From: an uncultured bacterium
GTDB lineage: Bacteria > Verrucomicrobiota > Kiritimatiellia > CAIKKV01 > CAIJXV01
Direction: 5' to 3'
DNA length: 64,000 nucleotides
Assembly: GCA_903824675.1 (NCBI GenBank)
Contig: CAIJXV010000103.1
Span: forward strand, 1-64,000
Part shown: one piece after another, positions 34,647-42,971 of the stretch
Layout of the letters: each line of letters starts with the position of its first letter
How positions within the stretch are numbered: the first letter of the stretch is position 1
Notes under the pieces: generated by a model
The model's database searches: none
What the model saw: only the letters and a program-made list of their open reading frames with translations
What the model was told of the DNA's origin: nothing
Made by a program: the position numbers and the translations under genes

Positions 34647-35699
34647 TCATCGAAACCGATAGGAAGTACAATGGGTGTATTGATCGCCGGGGCGAAGGAT
34701 GTATGAAGGCCTCCCGGACCGGTCCGGCCATACCGGAAAACGTTGGGCCTCAAGACAAAACGCGCTCCACTTGCCGTAAATTCGGCCCGCCTTCCCCCGG
34801 GTCCCCTCAGGCAGGAGGTTACAGGTATAGAACTGGAAACCGGGTTCAGTGGTGGCCATTTCCATTGCGCGACCGGTCGTGGGTTCCGAAACCCACGCCA
34901 CCGTTTGGAGCGACCCGTCCACTTTGTCCAGGAGCCAGTTCTGATCGAATCCACCCGCCAGTCGCACCTGCGCATGATCGGAACGCATCCGGTCCCCCAA
35001 TCGCGCCGCCCGGTTGAAATCAAACGGGGTTCCTTGAACGGGGGCCACCTCGCCGGTGGGAACCAGATCTTTGTCGATCAGATTGAACCCGTTTCCCGCC
35101 AACCGGATCTCGTGATCCTGAATGGTGCCTTGTCCCTGTCCGGCCAAATTAAAATAGCCGTGATGCGTGAGATTCACGATCGTGGACTGGTCGGAGGCCG
35201 CCTCGTAATCAATTTGGAATTCGTTCGCGTGGGTTAAGCGGTAGGTCGTCGTCACCGTCAAATTCCCGGGATAACCTTCCTCCCCATGCGGGCTCAAATA
35301 AGACAATCGCACGCCCACTTCGTGGGCGCTTTCCATCGGCTCGGCGTTCCACAGCACTTTATCGAAACCCCGAAGTCCGCCATGGAGATGATGCTTACCT
35401 TCGTTCGCCACCAACGGATAGTCGACGCCATCCAGGGCAAAATGAGCACCGAACAGGGGCCCGGCGAAACGGCCGATGATCGCGCCGTAATAAGGGGTGA
35501 AATGAAGGTATTCAGCCAGAGTGTCGTAACCCAGGACCACATCGTCGCTCCGTCCGTTCCGGTCAGGAACAGACAACGAAACGACAATCCCACCGTAGTT
35601 CGTGATCCGGACGTCCATTCCCTGGTCGTTGGTCAAAGTGTAGAGGTCTGCTGTTTTCCCATCGGGTAAAGAGCCAAATGTTTGCCGGGTTACATGCAT
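34647..35699 (-). CDS. galM: Aldose 1-epimerase (mutarotase)
   Basis: 350 residues, normal length. Interconverts alpha and beta anomers of glucose/galactose-type sugars. Seen: ITNYGGIVVSL, VVLGYDTLAEYL, GRFAGPLFGAHF, the catalytic-histidine segments HHLHGGLRGFD and NLTHHGYFNL, and the catalytic glutamate in CLEAQRFP. The final LRPGDQYTHCTSYRF matches the family's LRPGE...T.Y.F. GGAG precedes the ATG. It is 12 bp after the URO-D-like gene in the same operon, suggesting a joint sugar role; the cytoplasmic location follows from the absence of a signal peptide. Confidence 0.93.
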   Translation of the reverse strand: MHVTRQTFGSLPDGKTADLYTLTNDQGMDVRITNYGGIVVSLSVPDRNGRSDDVVLGYDTLAEYLHFTPYYGAIIGRFAGPLFGAHFALDGVDYPLVANEGKHHLHGGLRGFDKVLWNAEPMESAHEVGVRLSYLSPHGEEGYPGNLTVTTTYRLTHANEFQIDYEAASDQSTIVNLTHHGYFNLAGQGQGTIQDHEIRLAGNGFNLIDKDLVPTGEVAPVQGTPFDFNRAARLGDRMRSDHAQVRLAGGFDQNWLLDKVDGSLQTVAWVSEPTTGRAMEMATTEPGFQFYTCNLLPEGTRGKAGRIYGKWSAFCLEAQRFPVWPDRSGRPSYILRPGDQYTHCTSYRFR

Positions 35700-35711
35700 G
35701 AGCCTGACTCC

Positions 35712-36893
35712 CTATCGCCCGCGTTTCCAGGCCTCGATCAACGCCCGGGTATTATCCCACGTCCCGGGCGTATCCACTCGAACGTTATCCACGGGAGAGA
35801 GGATAAACCCTCCATCGGGGCCCAAGGTATCCAGGGCGCGTTGCACCGCTTGCTCCGTCTCCTCCCGGGTTCCTTGCTCGACCGTTATAGCGCCACTGAC
35901 ACCCCCCCACAGGGCGCGCCCCTTGGCGCGGAATCGGGCTTTGACGTCGACCAGGTTCGTGCCCTTCCCTTCCTCGGGATCCAGGCCGATCAGTACGTCG
36001 ATCCCCGTATCCAAAATATCGTCGAGAATCGGGAGGAAGGCGCTCGTCGTGATGAGGCCCAAAAGGCGCCCGGCCTGGTGCACGAGATCCACTTCGCGCT
36101 TAAGAAAAGGAGCCAGGATCGTCCGGTAGGCCGCGGGGGTCCAGAATTCGGTGGTTTCATACCAGGCTCGGCGGATGATCAATTCCGCGTCGCACACATC
36201 CAGATAAATCTCGAGTTGTTTGAGATTCCACTCATGAATGATCCGCGCATATTCCCGAATGATCTCCGGCTGCGTGAGGGAGAGCACCATGATGTCCTCG
36301 TAACCGGAGAGCCAGGCCATGGCATCGGCGCCCATGACGCCATCATCGCCCCGGCCCCGGAGCGAATTTCCTGAACTCCAGCCTCCGGCAAGGAGGACTT
36401 GGTGGTGATCGGCCATTGCCCGCGCCGCTTTCGCTGATTCACGGAGCGCACGAATATGCTCTTTGTCAAAAGGCCCCAGGAGATAAGGCAATTTCTCAAG
36501 GTCTTGTTCCGGCTTCACCAGCATTTCCCGGCAGCGGGGCACGATCCAATCGTTAAAACGCCAAAAATCACCTTCCTGCGGCCATCCCTCCTCCTGAACC
36601 ACCTGCTGGGTTAGCGGCCCCTTGGGGGTATCGATCCGCCGATGGAAAATGGTCGCCTTCCCCTCACGGGTCGTCCACGTTTTTTCAGAGGCTTCCGGAT
36701 GAAGGGACGGTTCAAGATAACCGACTTGCGCGTAGGCATCCAAGCCCATCTCGACTTGTTTGGCTAAAAATTCGCCTTCGGATGGGCACTGTTGGTGGAG
36801 GTTGAAAAAGGCCATGAATGAACAGGGGATATGATCCGGTTTTCCACCGCGGAGACTCGTCAACATTCGTTCTTTGGATGTCATACTATTCAT
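35712..36893 (-). CDS. Uroporphyrinogen-decarboxylase-fold protein (MtaA/CmuA-like)
   Basis: 393 residues. TIM-barrel URO-D superfamily: SKERMLTSLRGGKPDHIPC at the start, WLSGYEDIMVLSLTQPEII, YETTEFWTPAAYRTILAPFLKRE, LVHQAGRLLGLITTSAFLP, GVSGAITVEQGTREE and the family ending GGFILSPVDNVRVDTPG. The superfamily includes heme-pathway HemE and methyl/cobamide-transferring MtaA, but this sequence is neither; such genes are numerous in PVC bacteria beside carbohydrate enzymes and their reaction is unknown. ATG 36893 follows AGGAGATCTCCTT; the frame upstream to 36968 is spacer. Confidence 0.82.
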   Translation of the reverse strand: MNSMTSKERMLTSLRGGKPDHIPCSFMAFFNLHQQCPSEGEFLAKQVEMGLDAYAQVGYLEPSLHPEASEKTWTTREGKATIFHRRIDTPKGPLTQQVVQEEGWPQEGDFWRFNDWIVPRCREMLVKPEQDLEKLPYLLGPFDKEHIRALRESAKAARAMADHHQVLLAGGWSSGNSLRGRGDDGVMGADAMAWLSGYEDIMVLSLTQPEIIREYARIIHEWNLKQLEIYLDVCDAELIIRRAWYETTEFWTPAAYRTILAPFLKREVDLVHQAGRLLGLITTSAFLPILDDILDTGIDVLIGLDPEEGKGTNLVDVKARFRAKGRALWGGVSGAITVEQGTREETEQAVQRALDTLGPDGGFILSPVDNVRVDTPGTWDNTRALIEAWKRGR

Positions 36894-37213
36894 AAGGAGA
36901 TCTCCTGGGCCGGTCTGATGATGTTCTTCCCCACCGAAGGAGCATAAAGGGTCGGCGTTGCCGATCAAAGCGAAAAAAGAACGCCGGCCAACAAAGCTAC
37001 GATACCGTCATTTTGGGATTGCGGTCAGCATTCCAATATTCCACCATGCCAACCATGTCTATTGTAATTCTCGGGTCGCCCGCCGTCGTTTTAATACCGC
37101 CCCTTTGCTCACGCCTGCCGATCTCATTAAACCCTGGATTAGATTCCCCCGTCCATTCCGAGGGCCACACCCGGGGTTTGACCATGCGTAAGGAGTCCTA
37201 CGGGTAAAATAAT
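36894..37213. other. Divergent intergenic region, URO-D-like / amidohydrolase
   Basis: No gene. It should hold promoters for both operons. I see no confident -35/-10 pair; an AT-rich patch AATATT at 37034-37045 between TTGGGA and ATTCCACC is the best candidate core for the plus strand. TAAGGAG lies 17 bases before the amidohydrolase ATG. Confidence 0.45.
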
Positions 37214-38014
37214 ATGAAATCACAACTGATCGATATTCATCAACATGTTCCGTCCGACCCTGAATTGGATGCGCGCGTCCAGGCATGCGCGGAAACCGGT
37301 GTTGTCAAACAAGTCCTGCTGGGTCTGCCGGAATCCCGCTCCCCGGGCGACAACGCCCGCGTTTTAAAAGCCCACCGATTGCACCCGGATTTATTTATTC
37401 CCTTTTACGGGGTGGATATGGATATCGACGGACCCGGCGACATCCTTCGCGCCCGGGACCGGGGATTTACGGGTCTGAAATTCATCGGTCCTTTGCGGCC
37501 GTACAATGATCGGGCCTATTTCCCGTTTTACGAAACCGCCGCCGAGCTCAACCTGCCGGTCCTGTTTCACCTCGGCATCGTGGCCAATATGAATGGCTGG
37601 CGAGATTGCGACAGCAACCTGATGCGCCCGATTCACCTCGATCATATCGCCCGGCGCATGCCGGAACTCACCGTGATCGGCGCCCATCTGGGCAACCCCT
37701 GGTGCGAAGAGGCCGCCATGTCCTGCCGCTGGAACCCGAATCTCTTTTTCGATCTCTCCGGCTCCCTCCTGAAATATCGGTCGCCCCACTTTTTGAACGA
37801 CCTGCTCTGGTGGAAGCCGGAAGGCCCTTATCCCGCGCCGGACAAAACGTTTGCCTGGCAGAAGATTCTGTTCGGCACCGATGTGGCTTCCAGCCAGATG
37901 GAAGACGTCCGGCAGGATTATGAAAAGTTAATGACCGCTCTCAACTTGAGCGCCCCGATCCGTTCGGGGATCTGGACCGATACCGCCGCCAGGATTCTCC
38001 GTCTCACCCTCTAG
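37214..38014 (+). CDS. Amidohydrolase family protein (TIM barrel)
   Basis: 266 residues of the amidohydrolase-2/decarboxylase type: LIDIHQHV (metal-binding HxH), GLKFIGPLRPYNDR, LPVLFHLGIV, LTVIGAHLGNPWCEE and ILFGTDVAS with the catalytic aspartate. Members hydrolyse or decarboxylate lactones and aromatic or sugar acids; substrate unknown. Divergent from the URO-D/galM operon. Confidence 0.85.
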   Translation: MKSQLIDIHQHVPSDPELDARVQACAETGVVKQVLLGLPESRSPGDNARVLKAHRLHPDLFIPFYGVDMDIDGPGDILRARDRGFTGLKFIGPLRPYNDRAYFPFYETAAELNLPVLFHLGIVANMNGWRDCDSNLMRPIHLDHIARRMPELTVIGAHLGNPWCEEAAMSCRWNPNLFFDLSGSLLKYRSPHFLNDLLWWKPEGPYPAPDKTFAWQKILFGTDVASSQMEDVRQDYEKLMTALNLSAPIRSGIWTDTAARILRLTL

Positions 38015-38017
38015 AGC

Positions 38018-38041
38018 GATGCCCGAGGGGATCCGGGCATC
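38018..38041. terminator. Hairpin between convergent genes
   Basis: Perfect 8-bp stem GATGCCCG/CGGGCATC with loop AGGGGATC, right after the amidohydrolase stop and touching the stop of the convergent gene. No T tract on either side, so it may be a weak bidirectional terminator. Confidence 0.5.
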
Positions 38042-40001
38042 ACAACACGTCTTCCAGGATCACGATATCCCGGGCGCGGTTCAGATAGATCGAACGGCCC
38101 TGGATGGTGATGCTGAGAACCTGGGGATCTTTTCTGAGCAATTTCAGACATTTCCATTTCCGCATATCCCAGAGTTCCACGCCCTTGTTGCGATACAGCA
38201 CAAATAATCCCGGACGACCGGCATACAAAATCTTCATGCGCCACAAGTCGGCCGGAGAAGACCACATCTTCGGCGGAGGCTCCAGGAGTTGTCCCGCCTC
38301 CGGCGGGGTGAATCGCTCGCGGTCGATGACCGCCAGATAGGGTTGCCACGGTTTACCCTTCACCTCGGCCGCGTAGTGGCCGAGGAATGTTTTTTGATCC
38401 AAAGGCCCGAGGATCCCGGAGGCATGGATCTGGCGCGGCAGGGGCACCGCATCCACCACGGATAAATCCGCGGCGTTTAAACGCAGGTGATAGGTGATAT
38501 CCGTGGTCGGCGAACAACTATTGCCATCCGCACGAAACGTCGTACTGCACAACAACATTTGACGTTGCCGATCCAGCCAGATTTCAAAAACGCTCTGGTC
38601 TTTCACCGGATTGACATGGAATAGATAGTGTCCGGTCCGGGTGTCGTATTTCGTCACGGTGGAACCCAGTTTCCCATAATGCGCATTGCACGCATAATAG
38701 AGATGGCGACCATCATCCGCATAGCAGGTCGGGCGCATAGCCCCAGGGGGTTCGGCCACCACATGGGGGTTTTCCGGGAAGCGGGGGGGCCGTTGAGGAT
38801 CATATTCGAGCAGATTGCCGGTGCCATAGCTCGTCAGGTAGACCTTTCCGCCGATCTTCCAGAAATGTTCCACCTGCCCGCCCCCCGGCGCCGCCTGCCC
38901 GCAATCAAATCCCTTGCCCGTTTTAACATTCGCCTCCCAAAAGCGTTGGGTAATGAATCCCGCCCCGATCAACCGTTCCCGGTCCAGGCGCAACAGGCGG
39001 AAGCCGGGCTGCACGGCATCCGTGGGCGGACACCGATAGAGTTCAAGCCGCCCGGTGGCGATATCATGCCGTCGGAATTCGCCATAGGTATTGAAACTCA
39101 CCAGCTTGCCCGTGCGCGTTAAACGGATGCCCTGGGCATAGCAGGCCGGGATCGAGACGACTCGTCGCACCTGCCCGGTGGACAGGTCCCAGGCATACAC
39201 AACGGCTCCCCCGTTGGGTTCCCCCTCATACCCGATGGCCAGGTTGCCTTGCCGTTGAAACCACATCGTCTCGCGTTCCGGTTTGGGGCCATCGGTCACA
39301 TGGGATTTCGTGGTGAGATCGTACCAGCCGCGGCCGGGAAAATAGGGCCGCCCGTGATCGTCGACAATCCATTGGGGATGGCCCGAGGAGATCGATTGTG
39401 GGTCCAGCAAACGATGAGATTCCATCTTTTCGGTCCGGGGATCCCACTGCAGGAGCGAGGTGCCGGGACAAACGACCAGCCCAATGTAAGTGCCGTCCGG
39501 GTTGCGATGGCAGGTATACATGAACTCATCCGGCGCCACATTGGAGTGGACCACCGCCTTTTTGGTTTTAACGTCAAAGGACACCGCCGTCGTGCCATTC
39601 CCTTCGCTGTCATTGAGGAAACCGAGTGAAAAAAACTTGCCGGTTGCCGGATCCAACGCCGCGCCGCAACAAACAAACGCCTTCCCGGCCCCGGTGGGAT
39701 ACAGGGTATAGGCCCCGGTTTTGAGATTCAAACGGGCGACTTGGGACAACCCGACACTCAGCCAAAGGGTGTCTTCATTTTCTGCCGCAGCGCTATAACA
39801 ATATTCGATGATCGGCCGGTTCAGCCGATACAAGCGATAGTCCCCATCCTCGTCAATGACGATCCCGGTGGAACCCTGGCCCCCGTTGCAGGAGGAGATC
39901 CAGAAGCGTTCCCGACCCCGGCGATCGACTCCCAACGAAATCAGCCCGGCATTGATGAAGGGATCGCGGCTTTTGGGGATGCGGACTCGAATCACTTTCA
40001 T
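38040..40001 (-). CDS. Hypothetical beta-propeller protein
   Basis: 653 residues, no signal peptide. Blade-like segments recur throughout (VDRRGRERFWISSCNGG, VARLNLKTGAYTLYPTG, FFSLGFLNDSEG, LLQWDPRTEK, VYAWDLSTGQVRRV, KVYLTSYGTGNLLEYDP, VTKYDTRTGHYLF, GVELWDMRKWKCLKLLRKD), as in WD40/PQQ-like and SMP-30-like propellers, with probably two propellers in one chain. No catalytic residues recognised. Part of a run of sugar-related genes; it may read out or bind a carbohydrate. Divergent from the SGNH hydrolase gene. Confidence 0.7.
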   Translation of the reverse strand: MKVIRVRIPKSRDPFINAGLISLGVDRRGRERFWISSCNGGQGSTGIVIDEDGDYRLYRLNRPIIEYCYSAAAENEDTLWLSVGLSQVARLNLKTGAYTLYPTGAGKAFVCCGAALDPATGKFFSLGFLNDSEGNGTTAVSFDVKTKKAVVHSNVAPDEFMYTCHRNPDGTYIGLVVCPGTSLLQWDPRTEKMESHRLLDPQSISSGHPQWIVDDHGRPYFPGRGWYDLTTKSHVTDGPKPERETMWFQRQGNLAIGYEGEPNGGAVVYAWDLSTGQVRRVVSIPACYAQGIRLTRTGKLVSFNTYGEFRRHDIATGRLELYRCPPTDAVQPGFRLLRLDRERLIGAGFITQRFWEANVKTGKGFDCGQAAPGGGQVEHFWKIGGKVYLTSYGTGNLLEYDPQRPPRFPENPHVVAEPPGAMRPTCYADDGRHLYYACNAHYGKLGSTVTKYDTRTGHYLFHVNPVKDQSVFEIWLDRQRQMLLCSTTFRADGNSCSPTTDITYHLRLNAADLSVVDAVPLPRQIHASGILGPLDQKTFLGHYAAEVKGKPWQPYLAVIDRERFTPPEAGQLLEPPPKMWSSPADLWRMKILYAGRPGLFVLYRNKGVELWDMRKWKCLKLLRKDPQVLSITIQGRSIYLNRARDIVILEDVL

Positions 40002-40114
40002 AAACCATCCTTTTGTTTCGGTGTATCCTATCGGAAACCCAGCAAGGGGTAAACGTCAATGAATTACGAAATCAGATACTCTATTGCGCATATTTTAAGG
40101 CCTCTATTTCATTC

Positions 40115-40143
40115 TTTACATTCGAATCTCCGATTGGAATCAT
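40115..40143 (+). promoter_or_regulatory. Candidate promoter for the SGNH hydrolase gene
   Basis: -35 TTTACA (40115-40120), 17-bp spacer, -10 AATCAT (40138-40143; 4 of 6). A start site near 40150 supports the downstream start codon at 40208 over those upstream. Confidence 0.4.
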
Positions 40144-40207
40144 GGCGCGTATTCGCCATTATTCCTGCGGTTCCTCCATGCAAGGGACTCAGGGGGAGAT
40201 GAGTTTG

Positions 40208-41419
40208 ATGCCGATGATCTCATATTCGGAATATCTTCGACAGAGCGCGGTCCCCAAGGCGGTCATTGACGTTTTTCTCGCGCAAACGCAACCCACTTGG
40301 GCGCAGTTCGATCCGGAAGTCGGATACCGCCTGGGCAGTTGTCTGCCCCATGACGGGTTGGATGGAAGCTGGACCCTCTCCAGTTGTCAGGCCAACGGCG
40401 CGCGCACCTCGCACCTTTATACTCAACAGCCCTGCCGGATTAATACTTATGGGAACAGCTTCACCCAAGGCCACCAGGTCAGCGACGGCGAGACCTGGCA
40501 GGAATATCTGGCGGCGCATCTGGGGGAACCCGTCCGCAATTTCGGCATGGGCGGCTATGGCGTTTATCAAGCCTATCGCCGGATGATCCGCACCGAACGA
40601 TCCCCCGATGGGGCTAAATATGTCGTTTTTTACGTCTGGGGTGATGACCATTGCCGAAGTATCATGCGCTGCCGGTATGCAACTCTTTATCAGGGTTGGC
40701 CGCATCTGCACGGGGCGATGTTTCATGCCAATTTCTGGGCTCACCTGGAATTGGCTTCCGGTGAATTTGTCGAGAAGGAGAACCTCTTACCCACCCCGGA
40801 AAGCCTGTACCGGATGACGGATCCCGAATTCATGCTTCACGCGCTTCGGGATGATCTCATGGTTCAGCTTTATGTCGCAGGCCTTGTCGATCCGGCCAGT
40901 CTGGACCGCGAACGCTTAAACGCTTTGGCCGATCAACTCGGCGTTCCCGGCCTGGAAACAGATACGCCGGAAAAACTGACGAAATCCGCGTATCAACTCC
41001 GGAATGCCTATGGGTTTGCGGCCACTCGCCGCATCCTGGAACTGACGCGTGAATTCTGTCGCCAGCACGATAAGGAATTGTTGGTGGTTCTCCTGTGCCC
41101 AACGGCACTGCGTGAATTGTTGTCCGGAAAACCGCGCTATGATCAGGTCATCCCCGATTATCTGGAGCAACAGGGATACCGCTATTTCGACATGAACCCG
41201 GTCCACCTGAGCGATTACCGGAGTTTCAACCTGTCCACCGAGGATTATTTGAAACGCTATTTCATCGGACACTACAGTCCGGCAGGAAATCACTTCTTTG
41301 CCTATGCCCTTAAGGATACCCTCGTTCAGTGGTTGAACCCCCGTCCGATCACCTATTGTGGCGAAGAAAGCCGGCGGGTTGATTTCAAGGGGTACCTGCC
41401 GGACAACAAGCCGGCGTGA
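40208..41419 (+). CDS. SGNH/GDSL-type hydrolase
   Basis: 403 residues. Block I is NTYGNSFTQG (nucleophile Ser in a GNSFT variant of GDSxT), block II NFGMGGYG (oxyanion Gly), block III-like VVFYVWGDDH, and a late histidine in YSPAGNHFF, all in SGNH order. Such enzymes remove acetyl or other acyl groups from sugars or lipids. An ATG-open frame reaches back to 40013, but AGGGGGAG stands 9 bases before 40208 and a promoter candidate lies at 40115-40143; ATG 40199 is also possible. No signal peptide, so cytoplasmic. Confidence 0.78.
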   Translation: MPMISYSEYLRQSAVPKAVIDVFLAQTQPTWAQFDPEVGYRLGSCLPHDGLDGSWTLSSCQANGARTSHLYTQQPCRINTYGNSFTQGHQVSDGETWQEYLAAHLGEPVRNFGMGGYGVYQAYRRMIRTERSPDGAKYVVFYVWGDDHCRSIMRCRYATLYQGWPHLHGAMFHANFWAHLELASGEFVEKENLLPTPESLYRMTDPEFMLHALRDDLMVQLYVAGLVDPASLDRERLNALADQLGVPGLETDTPEKLTKSAYQLRNAYGFAATRRILELTREFCRQHDKELLVVLLCPTALRELLSGKPRYDQVIPDYLEQQGYRYFDMNPVHLSDYRSFNLSTEDYLKRYFIGHYSPAGNHFFAYALKDTLVQWLNPRPITYCGEESRRVDFKGYLPDNKPA

Positions 41420-41543
41420 ATACGAGACGACACATGATTTGAAACTCGGGTGCCGGGCGCCCCAGGCCCAATAAATGACTTGTCGACATAGGTCCCCATC
41501 GATACCCTGTTTCCTTCATCTTCACTACGAAAGAGCCACCTCG

Positions 41544-42971
41544 ATGAACGCAAACTCGCAATGCCGTCCCCTCGTCGTTCCCTCCATAGGCTCGCGCCTG
41601 GAATTGATGATTGACGATTACCTGATTGAGCAAATGGACGACACGAGCCTCCAATTGCAAACCCCGCAAAAAATGCCTCAGGCCAGGAGTCCCTTGATCG
41701 GAGGGTATACCACCGTGATCAAGGACGGTGACCTGTATCGGGCGATCTACCGGGCCAACGATCCGAATTATACCGGCAAGCACTTTGACGGAGATCGGGG
41801 AGTCATGACCTGCTATGCCGAAAGCCGGGACGGACACGAATGGACCTTTCCCGAACTCGGACTTTTTGACCTCGGGGGAAGCCGCACCAATAATATCATC
41901 CTTCATGAAACACCGGCCTGCCACACGTTTGCCCCCTTCCTCGACACCCGCCCCGGCGTTCCGCCCTCCGAACGATTCAAGGCTTTGGCGGGCCTTCACG
42001 ATGAGGCCATCCGGGTCACCCGGTCACTCGATCCCGAGGCCCTGGCTCCAGACACGAAAGGCGGACTCTACGCCTTTGCCTCTCCCGACTGCATCCACTG
42101 GCGCAAAATATCACCCGAACCGGTCATTCCCTCCGCAGCAGCGGGAGATTTCGGCTTTGACTCGCAGAATGTTTCGTTCTGGTCTGAAACAGAAGGTTGT
42201 TATGTCTGTTATTTCCGTTCGTGGCAGATGCAGAACGGACAATCGTTCACCTGGACGGCTGACTTGCTCCGGACCATTCGGCGGGTCACCTCTCAGGACT
42301 ACCGAACCTGGAGCGATCCCCAAGAGCTGTTCCCCAATGAACCGAATGAGCATCTCTACACCAGCCAGACCCACCCCTATTTCCGCGCGCCCCACATCTA
42401 TATCGCCACGCCGACCCGCTTCATGGCTAGCCGGGGCGAGAGCACCGATATTTTATTCATGACCGCTCGCGGCAATGCGCCCTATACCCGCACGTTTAAA
42501 GAAGCCTTCATTCGGCCCGGCCCCGATTCGTCACGCTGGGGCAACCGGGCCAATTATGTCGCCCTGAACGTCGTGCCGACCGGTCCCGCCGAGATGTCCA
42601 TTTATCATGACCATAGCGGACATCGGTTCGTTTTGCGTACCGACGGTTTTGCATCCGTCCATGCCGGGTATACCAGGGGTGAAATGCTCACCCGCCCCTT
42701 CACATTTACCGGCGCAGAACTCATCCTCAACCTGAGCACCAGCGCTGCCGGCTCAATGCGCGTTGAAATTCAGGATGCCGAGGGCCGATCTCTTCCCGGC
42801 TTTGGACTCGACGACTGTACCGAAATGATTGGCGACGACATCGCGCGAACCGTCCTTTGGAAACAGGGTTCCGACGTGAGCGCGCTCGCGGGCCAATCCG
42901 TTCGGCTCCGTTTCGCGATGAAGGAAGCGGATCTTTTTTCTTTGCAGTTCCGAACGGGGCCGGCGCTTTAA
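41544..42971 (+). CDS. Glycoside-hydrolase-like five-bladed propeller protein (GH32/GH43-like)
   Basis: 475 residues. IGSRLELMIDDYLIEQMDD and TYAES-like GVMTCYAESRDGHEWTFPELGLFDLGGSRTNNI fall in a family of PVC proteins with GH32/43/68-type propellers; the DFGFDSQNVSFWSETEG and RVTSQDYRTWSDP blades fit. A C-terminal beta domain of ~100 residues (FTFTGAELILNLSTSAAGSMRVEIQDAEG) looks like a carbohydrate-binding sandwich. Catalytic acids not firmly placed. Its TAA overlaps the stop of the convergent gene (TTAA). ATG 41544 is chosen because the frame upstream (41475) is unlike family N-termini. Confidence 0.72.
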   Translation: MNANSQCRPLVVPSIGSRLELMIDDYLIEQMDDTSLQLQTPQKMPQARSPLIGGYTTVIKDGDLYRAIYRANDPNYTGKHFDGDRGVMTCYAESRDGHEWTFPELGLFDLGGSRTNNIILHETPACHTFAPFLDTRPGVPPSERFKALAGLHDEAIRVTRSLDPEALAPDTKGGLYAFASPDCIHWRKISPEPVIPSAAAGDFGFDSQNVSFWSETEGCYVCYFRSWQMQNGQSFTWTADLLRTIRRVTSQDYRTWSDPQELFPNEPNEHLYTSQTHPYFRAPHIYIATPTRFMASRGESTDILFMTARGNAPYTRTFKEAFIRPGPDSSRWGNRANYVALNVVPTGPAEMSIYHDHSGHRFVLRTDGFASVHAGYTRGEMLTRPFTFTGAELILNLSTSAAGSMRVEIQDAEGRSLPGFGLDDCTEMIGDDIARTVLWKQGSDVSALAGQSVRLRFAMKEADLFSLQFRTGPAL